Shown: piece after piece, positions 15,772 to 24,814 of the stretch
How the letters are laid out: every line of letters begins with the position of its first letter
How positions within the stretch are numbered: the first letter of the stretch is position 1
Notes under the pieces: generated by a model
The model's input: the letters and a program-made list of their open reading frames with translations, nothing else
What the model was told of the DNA's origin: nothing
Database searches by the model: none
Made by a program: the position numbers and the translations under genes
Source of the DNA: Sedimentisphaerales bacterium
Lineage (GTDB): Bacteria; Planctomycetota; Phycisphaerae; Sedimentisphaerales; SM23-30
Assembly (NCBI GenBank): GCA_016928435.1
Contig: JAFGKT010000010.1
Span: forward strand, 1 to 58,960
Direction: 5' to 3'
Length of the DNA stretch: 58,960 bases

Positions 15772-17871
15772 ATGAGTCATTATATTGTACTAGTTAAGCA
15801 GGTGCCGGACGTAACGCAGATAACGGACAACGCGTTTGATCCGGAGACGGGGAATCTGATGCGGGGCAAATTGCCGAGCGTTATTAATGAGTTGGATGCT
15901 CAGGCACTGGCGTTCGCGGAACATATGCGGCAGTTAGATGGCACGGCAGGTGGTAAGGTTATCGCGCTGACGATGGGGCCTCCTATGGCGGAGGATGTTT
16001 TGCGTTATAGTTTGGCGCGGGGAGCGGATGAGGCGGTGTTGCTCACGGACCGATCGTTAGGGGGAGCGGACACATGGGCGACGGCGAATCCTTTGGCGTA
16101 TGCGGTGCGAAAGATTGTGCGGGAGATGCTGGGTGGGGCGGATGATTATTATGTGGTTTCGGGTATGCAGTCGGTGGATGGTGATACAGCGCAGGTGCCG
16201 GCGCAATTAGCTGAGGAGATGGGTTTACCTTGCGTGGCTTACGCTACGGGGGTAGCGAAGGGGAGTGAGCGAGCGGAGTTTACGCGGATAATTAGTGGTG
16301 GTAGCCAGAAGGTTTCTCCGAGGGCGTTGCCGGCGGTTGTGACGGTGGCGAAATACGAGGAGACGTTGTTCGCTGGGTTCGCTGCGACACGTTGGGCGAG
16401 ACAGAAAGAGATTATTCGTTGGAGCGCTGATGATGTTCGGCCTACGGCGGTGGGGGTTAAGGGTTCGAAGACGCGGGTGATACGGGTTTTTCCGCCTGCC
16501 AAGACGCAGCGTAAGTGCAAACACGTTGCATCGGTGGGTGAATTTGTGCAGTTGCTGCGTGAGAGTTTGAAGAAGGCATCGGCTGTGGAAGGGGCCAATG
16601 GTGACGTGGCGACTGATTATGTGCTGCCTCGCAAGCGTGGTAGTGTGATGGATCGCAGTTTCGAGGGGACGAGCAAAGAGATCGCGAGTTTTGAAGATTT
16701 AGTGGGGCAACTGAAGGCGTTGAATATTGAGAGCGCGGGGGCGGTGGACGATGAGGCGAAGGAAAAGATTATCGCGGCGTCGCGGAACGGGGCGAAGCTG
16801 AACCAAGCGATGCTGGACGATATGCTGAAGGGGTTGGAAGCGGTGGAGCCGAGCTATAGAGGGGATGTATGGGTGGTAGCTGAGCATGACAATGGGCAGG
16901 TTCATGCATCGACGTTTGAGTTGTTGGGTAAGGCTCGGCATTTGGCGGACTCGCTGGAAGTGAAGGTTGGGGTGGTGCTGGCGGGGCAGAGTGTGGCAGG
17001 GATGGCGGGATCGTTGATCGCGGGGGGAGCGGATAATGTTTATGTGATAGAGCATCCGTTATTAGCGGAGTTTGATCCGAGCGCTATGCGTAAGTCGATA
17101 GCGGAGGTGATTGGGAGGCATTGGCCTCAGATTGTATTGTTCGCGGCGACGCCTCAGGGACGGGTGATCGCGCCGATGATTTCGTACCGATTGGGTTGCG
17201 GGCTGACAGCGGATTGCACATCGTTGGATATTCGGGACAGTTCGCGTAAAGGTGAGATCGCTGTGCTGATGCAGACTCGTCCGGCGTTGGGCGGGAATGT
17301 GATGGCGACGATTTGCACGAAGGATTCGAAGTGTCAGATGGCGACGGCTCGGCCTGGCGTGTTCAAGCGATTGCCCGCGGATGAATCGCGCAAGGGTGAG
17401 ATAATCAAAGAAGAAGTGGAGTTGACTGAGGATGATTTGAGTTTGGATGTGATCGAGACCGAACGGGGCACGGGTGATGTTAACTTTGAGGCTGAGATTA
17501 TTATCTCGGGCGGTAAGGGGTTGGCGAGTAAATCGAATTACGAAGATATATTGAATCAATTGACGAGTACGGTTGCGGAGCATTTGGATTGTTCGGTTGA
17601 GCGGGGCGCTTCTCGGGCGGCGGTTGAGCAGGGATTTGTTGAGCGGGTTCATCAGGTGGGTCAGACGGGGACAGCGGTTGGTCCTAAGGTTTATCTGGCG
17701 ATGGCGATATCGGGTGCGATTCAGCATATGATCGGTGTGTCGAACAGCGAAGCGATTTTCGCGATCAACAATGACCCGAACGCGCCGATATTCAAACAGT
17801 GTGATTATTATTTGGTGGGTAATATCGAAGAAATAGTACCTGAGCTTACAAAACAATTGGGAGCTAACTAA
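15772..17871 (+). CDS. Fused electron transfer flavoprotein (EtfB-EtfA)
   Basis: The 699-residue protein joins both ETF subunits in one chain. Residues about 1-265 are EtfB (MSHYIVLVKQVPDVTQI at the start; DGDTAQVPAQLAEEMGLPCV is the beta-subunit signature region). After a linker of about 80 residues, about 345-699 are EtfA, with the FAD-domain signature GQTGTAVGPKVYLAMAISGA at 630 and NNDPNAPIF following. ETF takes electrons from acyl-CoA or other flavin dehydrogenases and passes them on. The next gene, an ETF-quinone oxidoreductase, starts after one base, so the two form an operon from dehydrogenases to quinone. The upstream CRP-type site suggests control by carbon or redox state. Confidence 0.93.
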   Translation: MSHYIVLVKQVPDVTQITDNAFDPETGNLMRGKLPSVINELDAQALAFAEHMRQLDGTAGGKVIALTMGPPMAEDVLRYSLARGADEAVLLTDRSLGGADTWATANPLAYAVRKIVREMLGGADDYYVVSGMQSVDGDTAQVPAQLAEEMGLPCVAYATGVAKGSERAEFTRIISGGSQKVSPRALPAVVTVAKYEETLFAGFAATRWARQKEIIRWSADDVRPTAVGVKGSKTRVIRVFPPAKTQRKCKHVASVGEFVQLLRESLKKASAVEGANGDVATDYVLPRKRGSVMDRSFEGTSKEIASFEDLVGQLKALNIESAGAVDDEAKEKIIAASRNGAKLNQAMLDDMLKGLEAVEPSYRGDVWVVAEHDNGQVHASTFELLGKARHLADSLEVKVGVVLAGQSVAGMAGSLIAGGADNVYVIEHPLLAEFDPSAMRKSIAEVIGRHWPQIVLFAATPQGRVIAPMISYRLGCGLTADCTSLDIRDSSRKGEIAVLMQTRPALGGNVMATICTKDSKCQMATARPGVFKRLPADESRKGEIIKEEVELTEDDLSLDVIETERGTGDVNFEAEIIISGGKGLASKSNYEDILNQLTSTVAEHLDCSVERGASRAAVEQGFVERVHQVGQTGTAVGPKVYLAMAISGAIQHMIGVSNSEAIFAINNDPNAPIFKQCDYYLVGNIEEIVPELTKQLGAN

Positions 17872-17872
17872 C

Positions 17873-19549
17873 GTGGCGAAACTTGCAGGTTTTAATAAGG
17901 TTGAGGTTTTGGTGGTTGGGGCAGGGCCGGCTGGTTTGGCTGCAGCTATTACGATAAAGAAGCGTCAGCCGGAAATCGGCGTGTGTGTGATCGATAAGGC
18001 TGAGCATGCGGGCAATCATAATCTTTCTGGGGCGGTGATCGAGCCGGGTCCTTTGCATGCGTTGCTGGACATGGCGTTGGGGCAATGGCAGGAAAGCGAG
18101 CGGGCGCAGGATGTTTTGGGGCATGTTGTCGAGAAAGACAAGGTGCTGATGTTTTTAGGGAAGAAGCTGGCGTTTAGTATGATGCCGAGCATTCAGATGG
18201 CGCGGCTTTTTCGGTTGGGGTTCGGCAAGATGGTACATAAGGGGGACTACAGCGTTTCGATTAGTAAGCTGACGGCTTGGCTGAGTGATATAGCGAAAGA
18301 GGTGGGGGTGGAGGTGCTGCACGGGTTCGCGGCGGCTGATATTATTATGAACGGGGACGGCAGCGACGCGATAGCCACGGGGGTGAAGCTGGTGGACCAG
18401 GGGCGGGGGCATGACGGCAAGGCGCAGGCGAATTTTATGGAGGGGGAGGTTATTAACGCTGAGGTGATTATCTTAGCGGAGGGGTGCGACGGGTTGGTTA
18501 CGGAGCGTTTTGTTGAGGAAGCGAAACTGACAAGGGAGACGGCTCAGCTTTATTCGGTGGGCGTTAAGGAGATGATCGCGGTTTCGGATGAGCAGTACGA
18601 GAAGTTTGGGTCGAATCGATGTGTGCATGCGATGGGTTATCCGTTGTGGACGCCTTTGCGTGGGCCGGGCATGTTCGGCGGGGGTATAATGTACACGCAT
18701 AAGAAAAATCATATAACGGTGGGGATGATTGTGGGTGCGGACTGGAAGTATCATGATTTTAATCCGCAGGATGCTTTGGCGCGTTTCAAAGAACATTCTT
18801 ATGTGAAGCGGTATATCGAGGGCGGCGAAGTTGTGGAAGCCGGCGCGAAGATGATACCGGAAGGTGGGTACCGTGCGGTGCCTCGTGACCCGGCGACGAA
18901 TTATATCGGCAAGAACAATGTGATAATCGTTGGTGACGCGGCGGGTTTTGTGGATATGCTGCGGATCAAAGGGCTGCACAACGCGATATCGTCGGGGATG
19001 ACGGCTGGTATGGCGGTGGCGGCGCACTTTTCGTTCCCGGAAGAGATCGCGATGAGATACACGCGGATGCTGGAAGAATCGCGAGTTCATCGTGATATGC
19101 GGGCGGCGCGTAATTTTAGGCAGACGGTGGCTAAGTTTGGTAATTCGTTGGGTTTCCCGCTATCGGTGGCGGCGAATTGGCTGCCTAAGTTTAACATCGA
19201 GCCGGACTATGAAACGATGACGAAGGCTTCGTACCGGTTCAAGCGCGAGAAGGCGTTTGACAAGGATGCGTTTACGGCGGCGGCGCGGGTGGAGCATAGG
19301 GAGGAGCAGCCAGGCCACATTAAGATTATCGATCCGGAGATATGCTATAATATTTGTCCGGATAATTATGATTGTCCGTGTATTGTGTTTTGCCCGGCGG
19401 GGGTGTATGAGCGGATTCATGATGAGGCGAGGCCGGCGAATCCGTCGAATTGCCTGCATTGTAAGACTTGTCAGAATAAGTGTCCGTACGATAATATCCG
19501 TTGGGGTGTGCCGGAAGGCGGCGGTGGGCCTCGGTATAAGGATATGTAG
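17873..19549 (+). CDS. ETF-quinone oxidoreductase (FixC-FixX-like)
   Basis: The 558-residue protein starts at GTG 17873, one base after the etfBA stop. Residues 8-40 carry the FAD dinucleotide fold (VLVVGAGPAGLAAAI), and SGAVIEPG is the family's next motif. KGLHNAISSGMTAGMAVA and IIVGDAAGFVDM lie in the flavin/quinone domain. From residue 486 there is a ferredoxin-like tail with nine cysteines (about 491, 495, 501, 503, 507, 527, 530, 533, 537), then the conserved PEGGGGPRY end. Canonical ETF-QO uses four Cys for one [4Fe-4S] cluster, so the extra Cys suggest a second cluster or a FixX-type fusion. It is a membrane-associated enzyme that passes ETF electrons to the quinone pool. Confidence 0.92.
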   Translation: MAKLAGFNKVEVLVVGAGPAGLAAAITIKKRQPEIGVCVIDKAEHAGNHNLSGAVIEPGPLHALLDMALGQWQESERAQDVLGHVVEKDKVLMFLGKKLAFSMMPSIQMARLFRLGFGKMVHKGDYSVSISKLTAWLSDIAKEVGVEVLHGFAAADIIMNGDGSDAIATGVKLVDQGRGHDGKAQANFMEGEVINAEVIILAEGCDGLVTERFVEEAKLTRETAQLYSVGVKEMIAVSDEQYEKFGSNRCVHAMGYPLWTPLRGPGMFGGGIMYTHKKNHITVGMIVGADWKYHDFNPQDALARFKEHSYVKRYIEGGEVVEAGAKMIPEGGYRAVPRDPATNYIGKNNVIIVGDAAGFVDMLRIKGLHNAISSGMTAGMAVAAHFSFPEEIAMRYTRMLEESRVHRDMRAARNFRQTVAKFGNSLGFPLSVAANWLPKFNIEPDYETMTKASYRFKREKAFDKDAFTAAARVEHREEQPGHIKIIDPEICYNICPDNYDCPCIVFCPAGVYERIHDEARPANPSNCLHCKTCQNKCPYDNIRWGVPEGGGGPRYKDM

Positions 19550-19572
19550 TGCGGTGGCGGGGATTTTTTATC

Positions 19573-19600
19573 CGCAGATTGCGCAGATTTTCGCAGATTT
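19573..19600. repeat. CGCAGATT short tandem repeat
   Basis: Three copies of CGCAGATT begin at 19573, 19582 and 19592. The array is followed by TTAGCTGCCAGGGGCGG, which also recurs in the repeat tract at the right end of the window. Confidence 0.7.
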
Positions 19601-19681
19601 TAAGAAAGGCGATTAGCTGCCAGGGGCGGGGTAAGATGTAAATAGGGACAGGTAGTTGGGTGGGATTAGTGTCGGCAATGA

Positions 19682-19716
19682 GTTCGAACCCCCGAACGTG
19701 AAGTTCGGGGGCTAAC
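19682..19716. repeat. Dispersed hairpin element (A1), possible terminator
   Basis: CCCCCGAAC, a 5-base loop and GTTCGGGGG form a 9-bp stem (19689-19711) flanked by GTTCGAA and GCTAAC. It lies between convergent genes and could end transcription, but has no T-run. A close relative is at 47838-47873. Confidence 0.7.
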
Positions 19717-19743
19717 ATGTGGATTCATGATATGGTTGGGGTT

Positions 19744-21582
19744 TTAGTATCGCTGCAATGAGAATGGTACGAACCATTCGTCGGGGTCAAGGCCTAGGGT
19801 GTGGATGATTACGTTTTGGAATCTGGGGTCGATGAAACGCGGAGAAGGGCGAGTGTAGATGAAGGTGTAGGGTTGTTCTTCGTGGAGTAGGCGGTGGAGC
19901 TGATGGTAGAGTTGGTTGCGGGCGTCTTCGTCGAGGGTGCGTCGGGCTTGTTCGATGATTTGGTCGGCTTGGGGGTTGTTGAAACCGATGTAGTTGGAGC
20001 CGCCTTGGATTTGGGATGAGTGCCAGACTTGGTAGGGGTCGGACTCGACGGCTCCACCCCAAGCTAGGTTGACGGCTTGGAAATCACGGGAGTTAAGTCT
20101 GCCGATGAATACGGACCATTCGTAGGGGTCGGGAATGACTTCGATGCCGAGTTCGGCGGCGGAATCAGCGACTAGTCGGACTATGCGTTCATGCAACGAG
20201 ACTCCGCTGACAATCATGTATTTGAAGCTGAATGGTACGCGTTCGAGGGTTCCATCGCCGTTGGTATCGATGAGTTTGTCACGAATGCCGTCGCCGTCGG
20301 TGTCGATCCAGCCGGCTTCGTCAAGGAGTTGGGCGGCGCGGACGGGGTCATAGGGCCAGGGTTGGATGGTGGAGTCGCATTGGGGACTTAGGATGGAGAA
20401 CGGGCCGGTTGGTACTTGGCCTAAACCATTCAAGAGATGCTGGACGATAGCTTCGCGGTCGATCATAAGGGTCATGGCAAGGCGCACTCGCTGATCGGCG
20501 AAGAAGGGCGTATCTTGATTCCAGCCGGTATAGAATATCACACTGCCGGGGCTCCAATAGGAGAGGCACTGGAATTGTTGGGAGAATTCTTCATCTTGTG
20601 ACAGTTCGACGAATTGTTCAGGTGTAGGATCGACGAAGTCAACGTCTCCGGATCGCAGGGCTTGAATGGCGGCGGTGTCGTTGATGATGACGCGAAAGAC
20701 GTGGCGATCGAGATGGGGCATTTGGCCCCAGTAGTTTTCGTTGCGGCGTAAGACGATTTCGCTGGCTCGGTTCCAATGATCGAAGATGTATGGTCCGCTG
20801 CCGATGGGATCCGATTGATTGTTGTTGAATTCGGCGGCGTTGTTGTATTGATATATGTGTTGTGGGATTATGGGGAGTCCGGCGCAGACGCTGAGCGATT
20901 TGAAATAGCATTGACTGAGATGGAATCGGACTTCGCGGTCGTTTATTTTTTCGACGTATTCGATATCTTGGTAGTAGTTAGCTAGATGGGCGGCGTCCAC
21001 GCAGGGGTCTTTTATGGTTTCAAGGCTGAATACGATATCGTCGGCGGTGATGGTGTGGCCGTCGGAAAAATGAATATCATCGCGGAGTCGGAACCAGATT
21101 TCGAGGCCGTCTTCGGAAACTTCCCAGCTCTCGGCTAATAATGGGCGCCATTCGAGGGTGTCAAGATCGCGTTCTAATAGGGTTTCAATGATCCCGCCCA
21201 AGACGTAGCTGGCGGCATAGTCATTACTGAGAATAGGATTAAGAGTGGTGGCGTCGGTGCCCAATCTCCAAACGAGCCAGTCTCCGTCGACGGCGTCGGG
21301 GTTGGTAATGGCGCATGGGTCGCATGGGTCGATGGGGTCTATGGTTGAGGTTGCGGAGACGGTTGCGCCTTGGCTGATGGATCGTTGGAGGCGGTTTAGT
21401 ACGGCGTAGATGCGTTCTGCTTGGCGATTGGATTGGGCTTGGTTTTCTTGGATAGTTTTGTCGATTTGGTTGATGCGCTGGAAGAAATGATCGGATTGGA
21501 GCATCATCAGGACTTGGAACAATACGATTACGCTTAGGAAAATGAATAAGAAAATTGTGAAGATGCCTGATCTGCCGTTCAT
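19744..21582 (-). CDS. ABC transporter substrate-binding protein, peptide family
   Basis: The 612-residue protein belongs to the SBP_bac_5 (DppA/OppA) family: EDGLEIWFRLRDDIHFSDG, TADDIVFSLETIKDP and GSGPYIFDHW are family motifs. Instead of a lipobox it has an N-terminal membrane anchor (about 7-28) followed by a predicted coiled coil (about 32-70), so it is tethered by a transmembrane helix. A later segment has two DxDGDG-type acidic loops, a pattern seen in some members of this family. It lies downstream of two permease genes on the same strand (about 80 bases away) and probably delivers peptides or similar solutes to them. ATG 21582 is preceded by GAGGT. Confidence 0.88.
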   Translation of the reverse strand: MNGRSGIFTIFLFIFLSVIVLFQVLMMLQSDHFFQRINQIDKTIQENQAQSNRQAERIYAVLNRLQRSISQGATVSATSTIDPIDPCDPCAITNPDAVDGDWLVWRLGTDATTLNPILSNDYAASYVLGGIIETLLERDLDTLEWRPLLAESWEVSEDGLEIWFRLRDDIHFSDGHTITADDIVFSLETIKDPCVDAAHLANYYQDIEYVEKINDREVRFHLSQCYFKSLSVCAGLPIIPQHIYQYNNAAEFNNNQSDPIGSGPYIFDHWNRASEIVLRRNENYWGQMPHLDRHVFRVIINDTAAIQALRSGDVDFVDPTPEQFVELSQDEEFSQQFQCLSYWSPGSVIFYTGWNQDTPFFADQRVRLAMTLMIDREAIVQHLLNGLGQVPTGPFSILSPQCDSTIQPWPYDPVRAAQLLDEAGWIDTDGDGIRDKLIDTNGDGTLERVPFSFKYMIVSGVSLHERIVRLVADSAAELGIEVIPDPYEWSVFIGRLNSRDFQAVNLAWGGAVESDPYQVWHSSQIQGGSNYIGFNNPQADQIIEQARRTLDEDARNQLYHQLHRLLHEEQPYTFIYTRPSPRFIDPRFQNVIIHTLGLDPDEWFVPFSLQRY

Positions 21583-21622
21583 TTTTTTACCTCTGTTATG
21601 GTTATGCTATTGTTAGCATCCG

Positions 21623-21651
21623 GGTGGGCAACAAGTTGGCCCACCCTACGG
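21623..21651. repeat. Dispersed hairpin element (C1)
   Basis: GGGTGGGC, a short loop and GCCCACCC form an 8-bp stem followed by TACGGG, in the gap between the permease and binding-protein genes. Similar GC hairpins followed by CTAC occur at 23752 and 55170. Confidence 0.65.
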
Positions 21652-21660
21652 GTTTTGAAG

Positions 21661-22629
21661 TTATTTTTGGCCTCTGGGGTCTAGGGCGTCTCGGAGTCCG
21701 TCGCCGATAAAGTTTAAGCATAATAATGTTAGAGCCAGTAGGCCACAAGGATAAAGCAGGAGCCACCAAAAGCTGGATACGGTGTTTACGGCTTGGACGC
21801 CTTGGCTGGCTAGTGATCCCCAACTGGGCAGGGGTGCTTGGACGCCTATGCCTAAGAAGCTTAGGAACGATTCTTGGAGAATGGCTTGGGGTACGGTGAG
21901 GGTTGCGTAAACGATGATGGGGCCTATCAAGTTGGGCAGAATGTGGCGGAGCAGGATTCTGCGAGTGGGCAAACCAGCGGCGCGGGCGGCTTCGACAAAT
22001 GGTTGGGTTTTGATGGACAATACTTGTCCTCGAATTACACGAGCCATGGTTAGCCAACTGACGGATCCTATGGCGAGGAAGAGGATGACGACGTTGGCGA
22101 TTCGTTCGCTGCCGGGGCCGAGGGTGGCGTTGAGATAGTCGATTAGTATTGGTTCAAAGGCGACCTTGAGCAAGATAACTAATAGGATATAAGGCAAACC
22201 GTAGAGGATGTCCACAAAGCGCATCATTAGGTTGTCGGTTCGTCCGCCGCACCACCCGGCGACGGCTCCCCAGGTTGTTCCGATGACGACTGCGATGGCG
22301 GCGGCGGCGAGACCTATGCCTAGGCTTACGAGTCCGCCGAATAGACAGCGCCAGAGCATGTTTCGGCCGAGTGTGTCGTAGCCGAAGGGGGCGAAATCGA
22401 CTTTTAGTTGAGGAGCGTGGCGGTTGTAGTCTAGATTTTGGGATTGATATTGGGTTGCGGAGTGACCTATGGTGACGACGCAGGTTAGGACAATTAGGGT
22501 GAGGATGATTAGGGAGACGATGGCGGCGCGATTACGTTGGAAGCGGCGCCAGGCTCGGCTGTGGGGCGGGGCAGAGCGGTCGGCTGCATCGAAGGCGGCG
22601 GAGGTTAGTGATTTTGGGTTAGTGGTCAC
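21661..22629 (-). CDS. ABC transporter permease, DppC/OppC family
   Basis: The 322-residue product starts at GTG in a four-base GTGA overlap with the dppB-like stop. It has six hydrophobic segments with an N-terminal cytoplasmic region (about 1-35) and the coupling loop EAARAAGLPTRRILLRHILP that contacts the ATPase. The motif GFDTLGRNMLWR-like (FGYDTLGRNMLWR) is typical of the DppC subfamily. It forms the channel with the DppB-type partner. The ATPase subunits that would drive it are not encoded within the window. Confidence 0.9.
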   Translation of the reverse strand: MTTNPKSLTSAAFDAADRSAPPHSRAWRRFQRNRAAIVSLIILTLIVLTCVVTIGHSATQYQSQNLDYNRHAPQLKVDFAPFGYDTLGRNMLWRCLFGGLVSLGIGLAAAAIAVVIGTTWGAVAGWCGGRTDNLMMRFVDILYGLPYILLVILLKVAFEPILIDYLNATLGPGSERIANVVILFLAIGSVSWLTMARVIRGQVLSIKTQPFVEAARAAGLPTRRILLRHILPNLIGPIIVYATLTVPQAILQESFLSFLGIGVQAPLPSWGSLASQGVQAVNTVSSFWWLLLYPCGLLALTLLCLNFIGDGLRDALDPRGQK

Positions 22630-23582
22630 GCGGCTTTTACCTCGATACGGGGGTCGATGATGGTATAAGCGATATCGACGATGAGATTGAATACGACGAT
22701 GACGGCGGAGTACACTAGGACGGTGGCGAGTATCATGGCTCGGTCGCGGTTAAGGATGCTGGCGACGAAGTGTTGGCCTAGTCCTGGTATGTTAAAGATT
22801 TTTTCGACAACGAAGGAGCCGGTGAATGCGGCGGCGCTGGCGGGGCCCAGGAAGCTGAGTACGGGCAGGAAAGCGTTTTTGAGGGCGTGTTTCCAGACGA
22901 CTTGGTATTGAGCGAGTCCCTTGGCGCGGGCGGTGCGGATGTAGTCGCTTTCCAGGACATCGAGCATCCCTAGGCGGGTTAGGCGGGCGATGTAGGCCAT
23001 GAATGGTAATGATAGGGTAATAGCGGGGAGCCACAGTTGGGAGAGCTTACCCCAGCCGCCTACTGGGAACCAGCCGAGGGTAACGGCGAAGAGGACAAGC
23101 AGGGCGGTGCCGACAACGAAGCTGGGGATGGATATGCCGACGAGCGCTACGCCTAGGGAGAAATAATCGAACCAGGTGTGGCGTTTTACGGCGCTGATTA
23201 CGCCTATTGGGATTCCTAAGAGGGTGGCTAGGAGCATGGCGCTGAAACCGAGGCTGACGGATACGGGCAGGGCTGAGGCGACGATTTGATTGCAGGTCCA
23301 GTCTCGGTATTGCCAAGATGGTCCGAGGTCTATTAGGGGGCCTTTGCCGGTAATAGCTTTGACGGGTTGGAAGAGGTGGGCGAGATAGTCCCAATAGAAA
23401 GCCCAGTTGTTATCCATTTTATATTGAGCCATGATGGCGCGTTGGGCGTCTTCGTTGACGTTTCGTTCGGATTGCATAAATGGATTGCCTGGTACAGAGA
23501 CGACCATGACGAAGGTTATGGTGTAGATTGCCCAGAGAATGATGGGGCAGAGAAGCAGTCTGATTATGATGTGTCGGCGCAT
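22626..23582 (-). CDS. ABC transporter permease, DppB/OppB family
   Basis: The 318-residue product is a six-segment permease with the DppB signatures VSVPGNPF near the N-terminus, the coupling loop DYIRTARAKGLAQYQVVWKH and the C-terminal AIVVFNLIVDIAYTIIDPRI. It is the first gene of a minus-strand operon (dppB-like, dppC-like, binding protein). A long leader is possible, since 400 bases separate it from the next gene upstream. It probably transports peptides or related solutes across the inner membrane. Confidence 0.9.
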   Translation of the reverse strand: MRRHIIIRLLLCPIILWAIYTITFVMVVSVPGNPFMQSERNVNEDAQRAIMAQYKMDNNWAFYWDYLAHLFQPVKAITGKGPLIDLGPSWQYRDWTCNQIVASALPVSVSLGFSAMLLATLLGIPIGVISAVKRHTWFDYFSLGVALVGISIPSFVVGTALLVLFAVTLGWFPVGGWGKLSQLWLPAITLSLPFMAYIARLTRLGMLDVLESDYIRTARAKGLAQYQVVWKHALKNAFLPVLSFLGPASAAAFTGSFVVEKIFNIPGLGQHFVASILNRDRAMILATVLVYSAVIVVFNLIVDIAYTIIDPRIEVKAA

Positions 23583-23663
23583 TGCGTTCTTGCCGGGGTT
23601 GGCTATTAGATGATTGCGGAGTTACAGTATGAGCTAAGAGTCCATTCTACTTTCAAAGTCGAA

Positions 23664-23695
23664 CACCCTTTAGCTTGGCGAAAGGGTGCCACCCG
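23664..23695. repeat. Dispersed hairpin element (B1)
   Basis: CACCCTTTAGCTTGGCGAAAGGGTGCCACCCG: ACCCTTT pairs with AAAGGGT. Near-identical copies lie at 47753 and 58632, all intergenic. Confidence 0.75.
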
Positions 23696-23751
23696 CGGTT
23701 GTTCTGGATTCGGTGTTTGTGCGGGAATTACAATAACATGTGGTGCAAGAT

Positions 23752-23774
23752 GGCGGGCATGACCCGCCCTACAT
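23752..23774. repeat. Dispersed hairpin element (C2)
   Basis: GGCGGGCATGACCCGCCCTAC: GGCGGG pairs with CCCGCC around a short loop and is followed by CTAC, like the C elements at 21623 and 55170. Confidence 0.6.
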
Positions 23775-23991
23775 TGTGTAAACAGAATGGTAGTATAACG
23801 GGTTGATGGATGGTTGTCAGGGAATTTTGGTGGGGTGAGGGGTGGATAAAAAGAGGTAGATGGTGGTGGTAATATTACTGGCTTAGGAAGGGTTGAATGG
23901 ATAGAATGTTGGGTGATAGGAGGCGGCGATTGGGCAGCCCATTTATGATTGAAAGATGTGAGTTTAAGGTTTATTCGGATAGGAGTTTGTT

Positions 23992-24621
23992 ATGTCGGTA
24001 AGGGTTCAATGGCTTGGGCATGCGAGTTTTCGGATTTCTGATGGTGGGCATGTGATTTATATTGATCCATGGAAGCTGGAGGGTGAGGCGCATGACGCGA
24101 CGGTGGTTTTGGTTAGTCACAGTCATTATGACCATTATAGTGAGCCGGATATTCTGAAGCTGATGAAGGATGGGACGGTTATTTACGCGCCGTCGGACGC
24201 GTTGCCTGAGGGTGATCACGCGATAGAGATGGTTCCTGGTCAGACGGTTGCTGTGGGTAGTATGCGGATCATGGCGGTGCCGGCTTATAATCCCAATAAG
24301 AATTATCATCCGCAATCAGCAGGTTGGTTGGGTTTTGTTTTGGAGTTGGGCGGTAAGCGGATTTACTACGCGGGCGATACAGATATTATTCCGGAGATGG
24401 AGTCTTTGGAGGGGGTTGATTTGGCGCTTTTGCCGGTTGGTGGTACTTATACGATGAGCGGTGACGAGGCGGCGAAAGTTACGGGATTGCTGGGCTGCGG
24501 CAGCGCGGTGCCTTACCATTGGGGCGATATCGTGGGCGAGGAGGAAGACGCGCAGTTGTTCGTACAGCAGGCTAAGTGTCCGGTGAAACTGCTGCAGCCG
24601 GGGGAGAGTTTGACGCTTTAG
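23992..24621 (+). CDS. MBL-fold metal-dependent hydrolase (UlaG-like)
   Basis: The 209-residue protein has the metallo-beta-lactamase metal motif HSHYDH at residues 43-48, and GDTDI near 127 supplies the next metal-binding Asp. It opens with WLGHASFRI, as in the UPF0173/UlaG-type hydrolases. PYHWGD near 178 provides a late metal ligand. The family hydrolyses lactones, phosphodiesters or other esters, and the substrate cannot be told. It is cytoplasmic (no signal peptide) and stands alone on the plus strand. Confidence 0.87.
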   Translation: MSVRVQWLGHASFRISDGGHVIYIDPWKLEGEAHDATVVLVSHSHYDHYSEPDILKLMKDGTVIYAPSDALPEGDHAIEMVPGQTVAVGSMRIMAVPAYNPNKNYHPQSAGWLGFVLELGGKRIYYAGDTDIIPEMESLEGVDLALLPVGGTYTMSGDEAAKVTGLLGCGSAVPYHWGDIVGEEEDAQLFVQQAKCPVKLLQPGESLTL

Positions 24622-24771
24622 TGGGGGGATTTGGTGGCAAGATAAAGGGATAATATCTTGGCAAGGAGGGGGTGATCTGGTATATTATTAATGTAGGTTA
24701 AAAAAATTGACTTGTTCGGGTATGGTGGGTAACCGGATATTTCGGTTTTGATAGACTGATGTAGTAAATTA

Positions 24772-24797
24772 CAATCCCCTGACAGGTCAGGGGGGCT
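24772..24797. repeat. Dispersed hairpin element (A3)
   Basis: CCCCTGAC AG GTCAGGGG is an almost loop-free inverted repeat, followed by GGCTA. It lies 18 bases before the following start codon (24815) in the expected 5' leader, so it could influence translation. Relatives occur at 26668 and 44947. Confidence 0.65.
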
Positions 24798-24814
24798 ATT
24801 CTATTGTTTGAACA

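Larger units (their letters stand above)
23583..23991. other. Non-coding region with two hairpin repeats
   Basis: No credible gene was found. It separates divergent operons and holds hairpin elements at 23664-23695 and 23752-23774. The plus-strand gene at 23992 has an AGGAG ribosome-binding site (about 23980). Confidence 0.55.

Noticed and set aside
17062..17856. Minus-strand open frame of 264 codons
   Set aside because: It is antisense to the EtfA half of the fused ETF, and is Arg/His-rich as expected for a shadow.
24776..24797. Terminator before the SGNH hydrolase gene
   Set aside because: The hairpin has no T-run on either strand and lies in the expected leader, so it is listed as a repeat instead.
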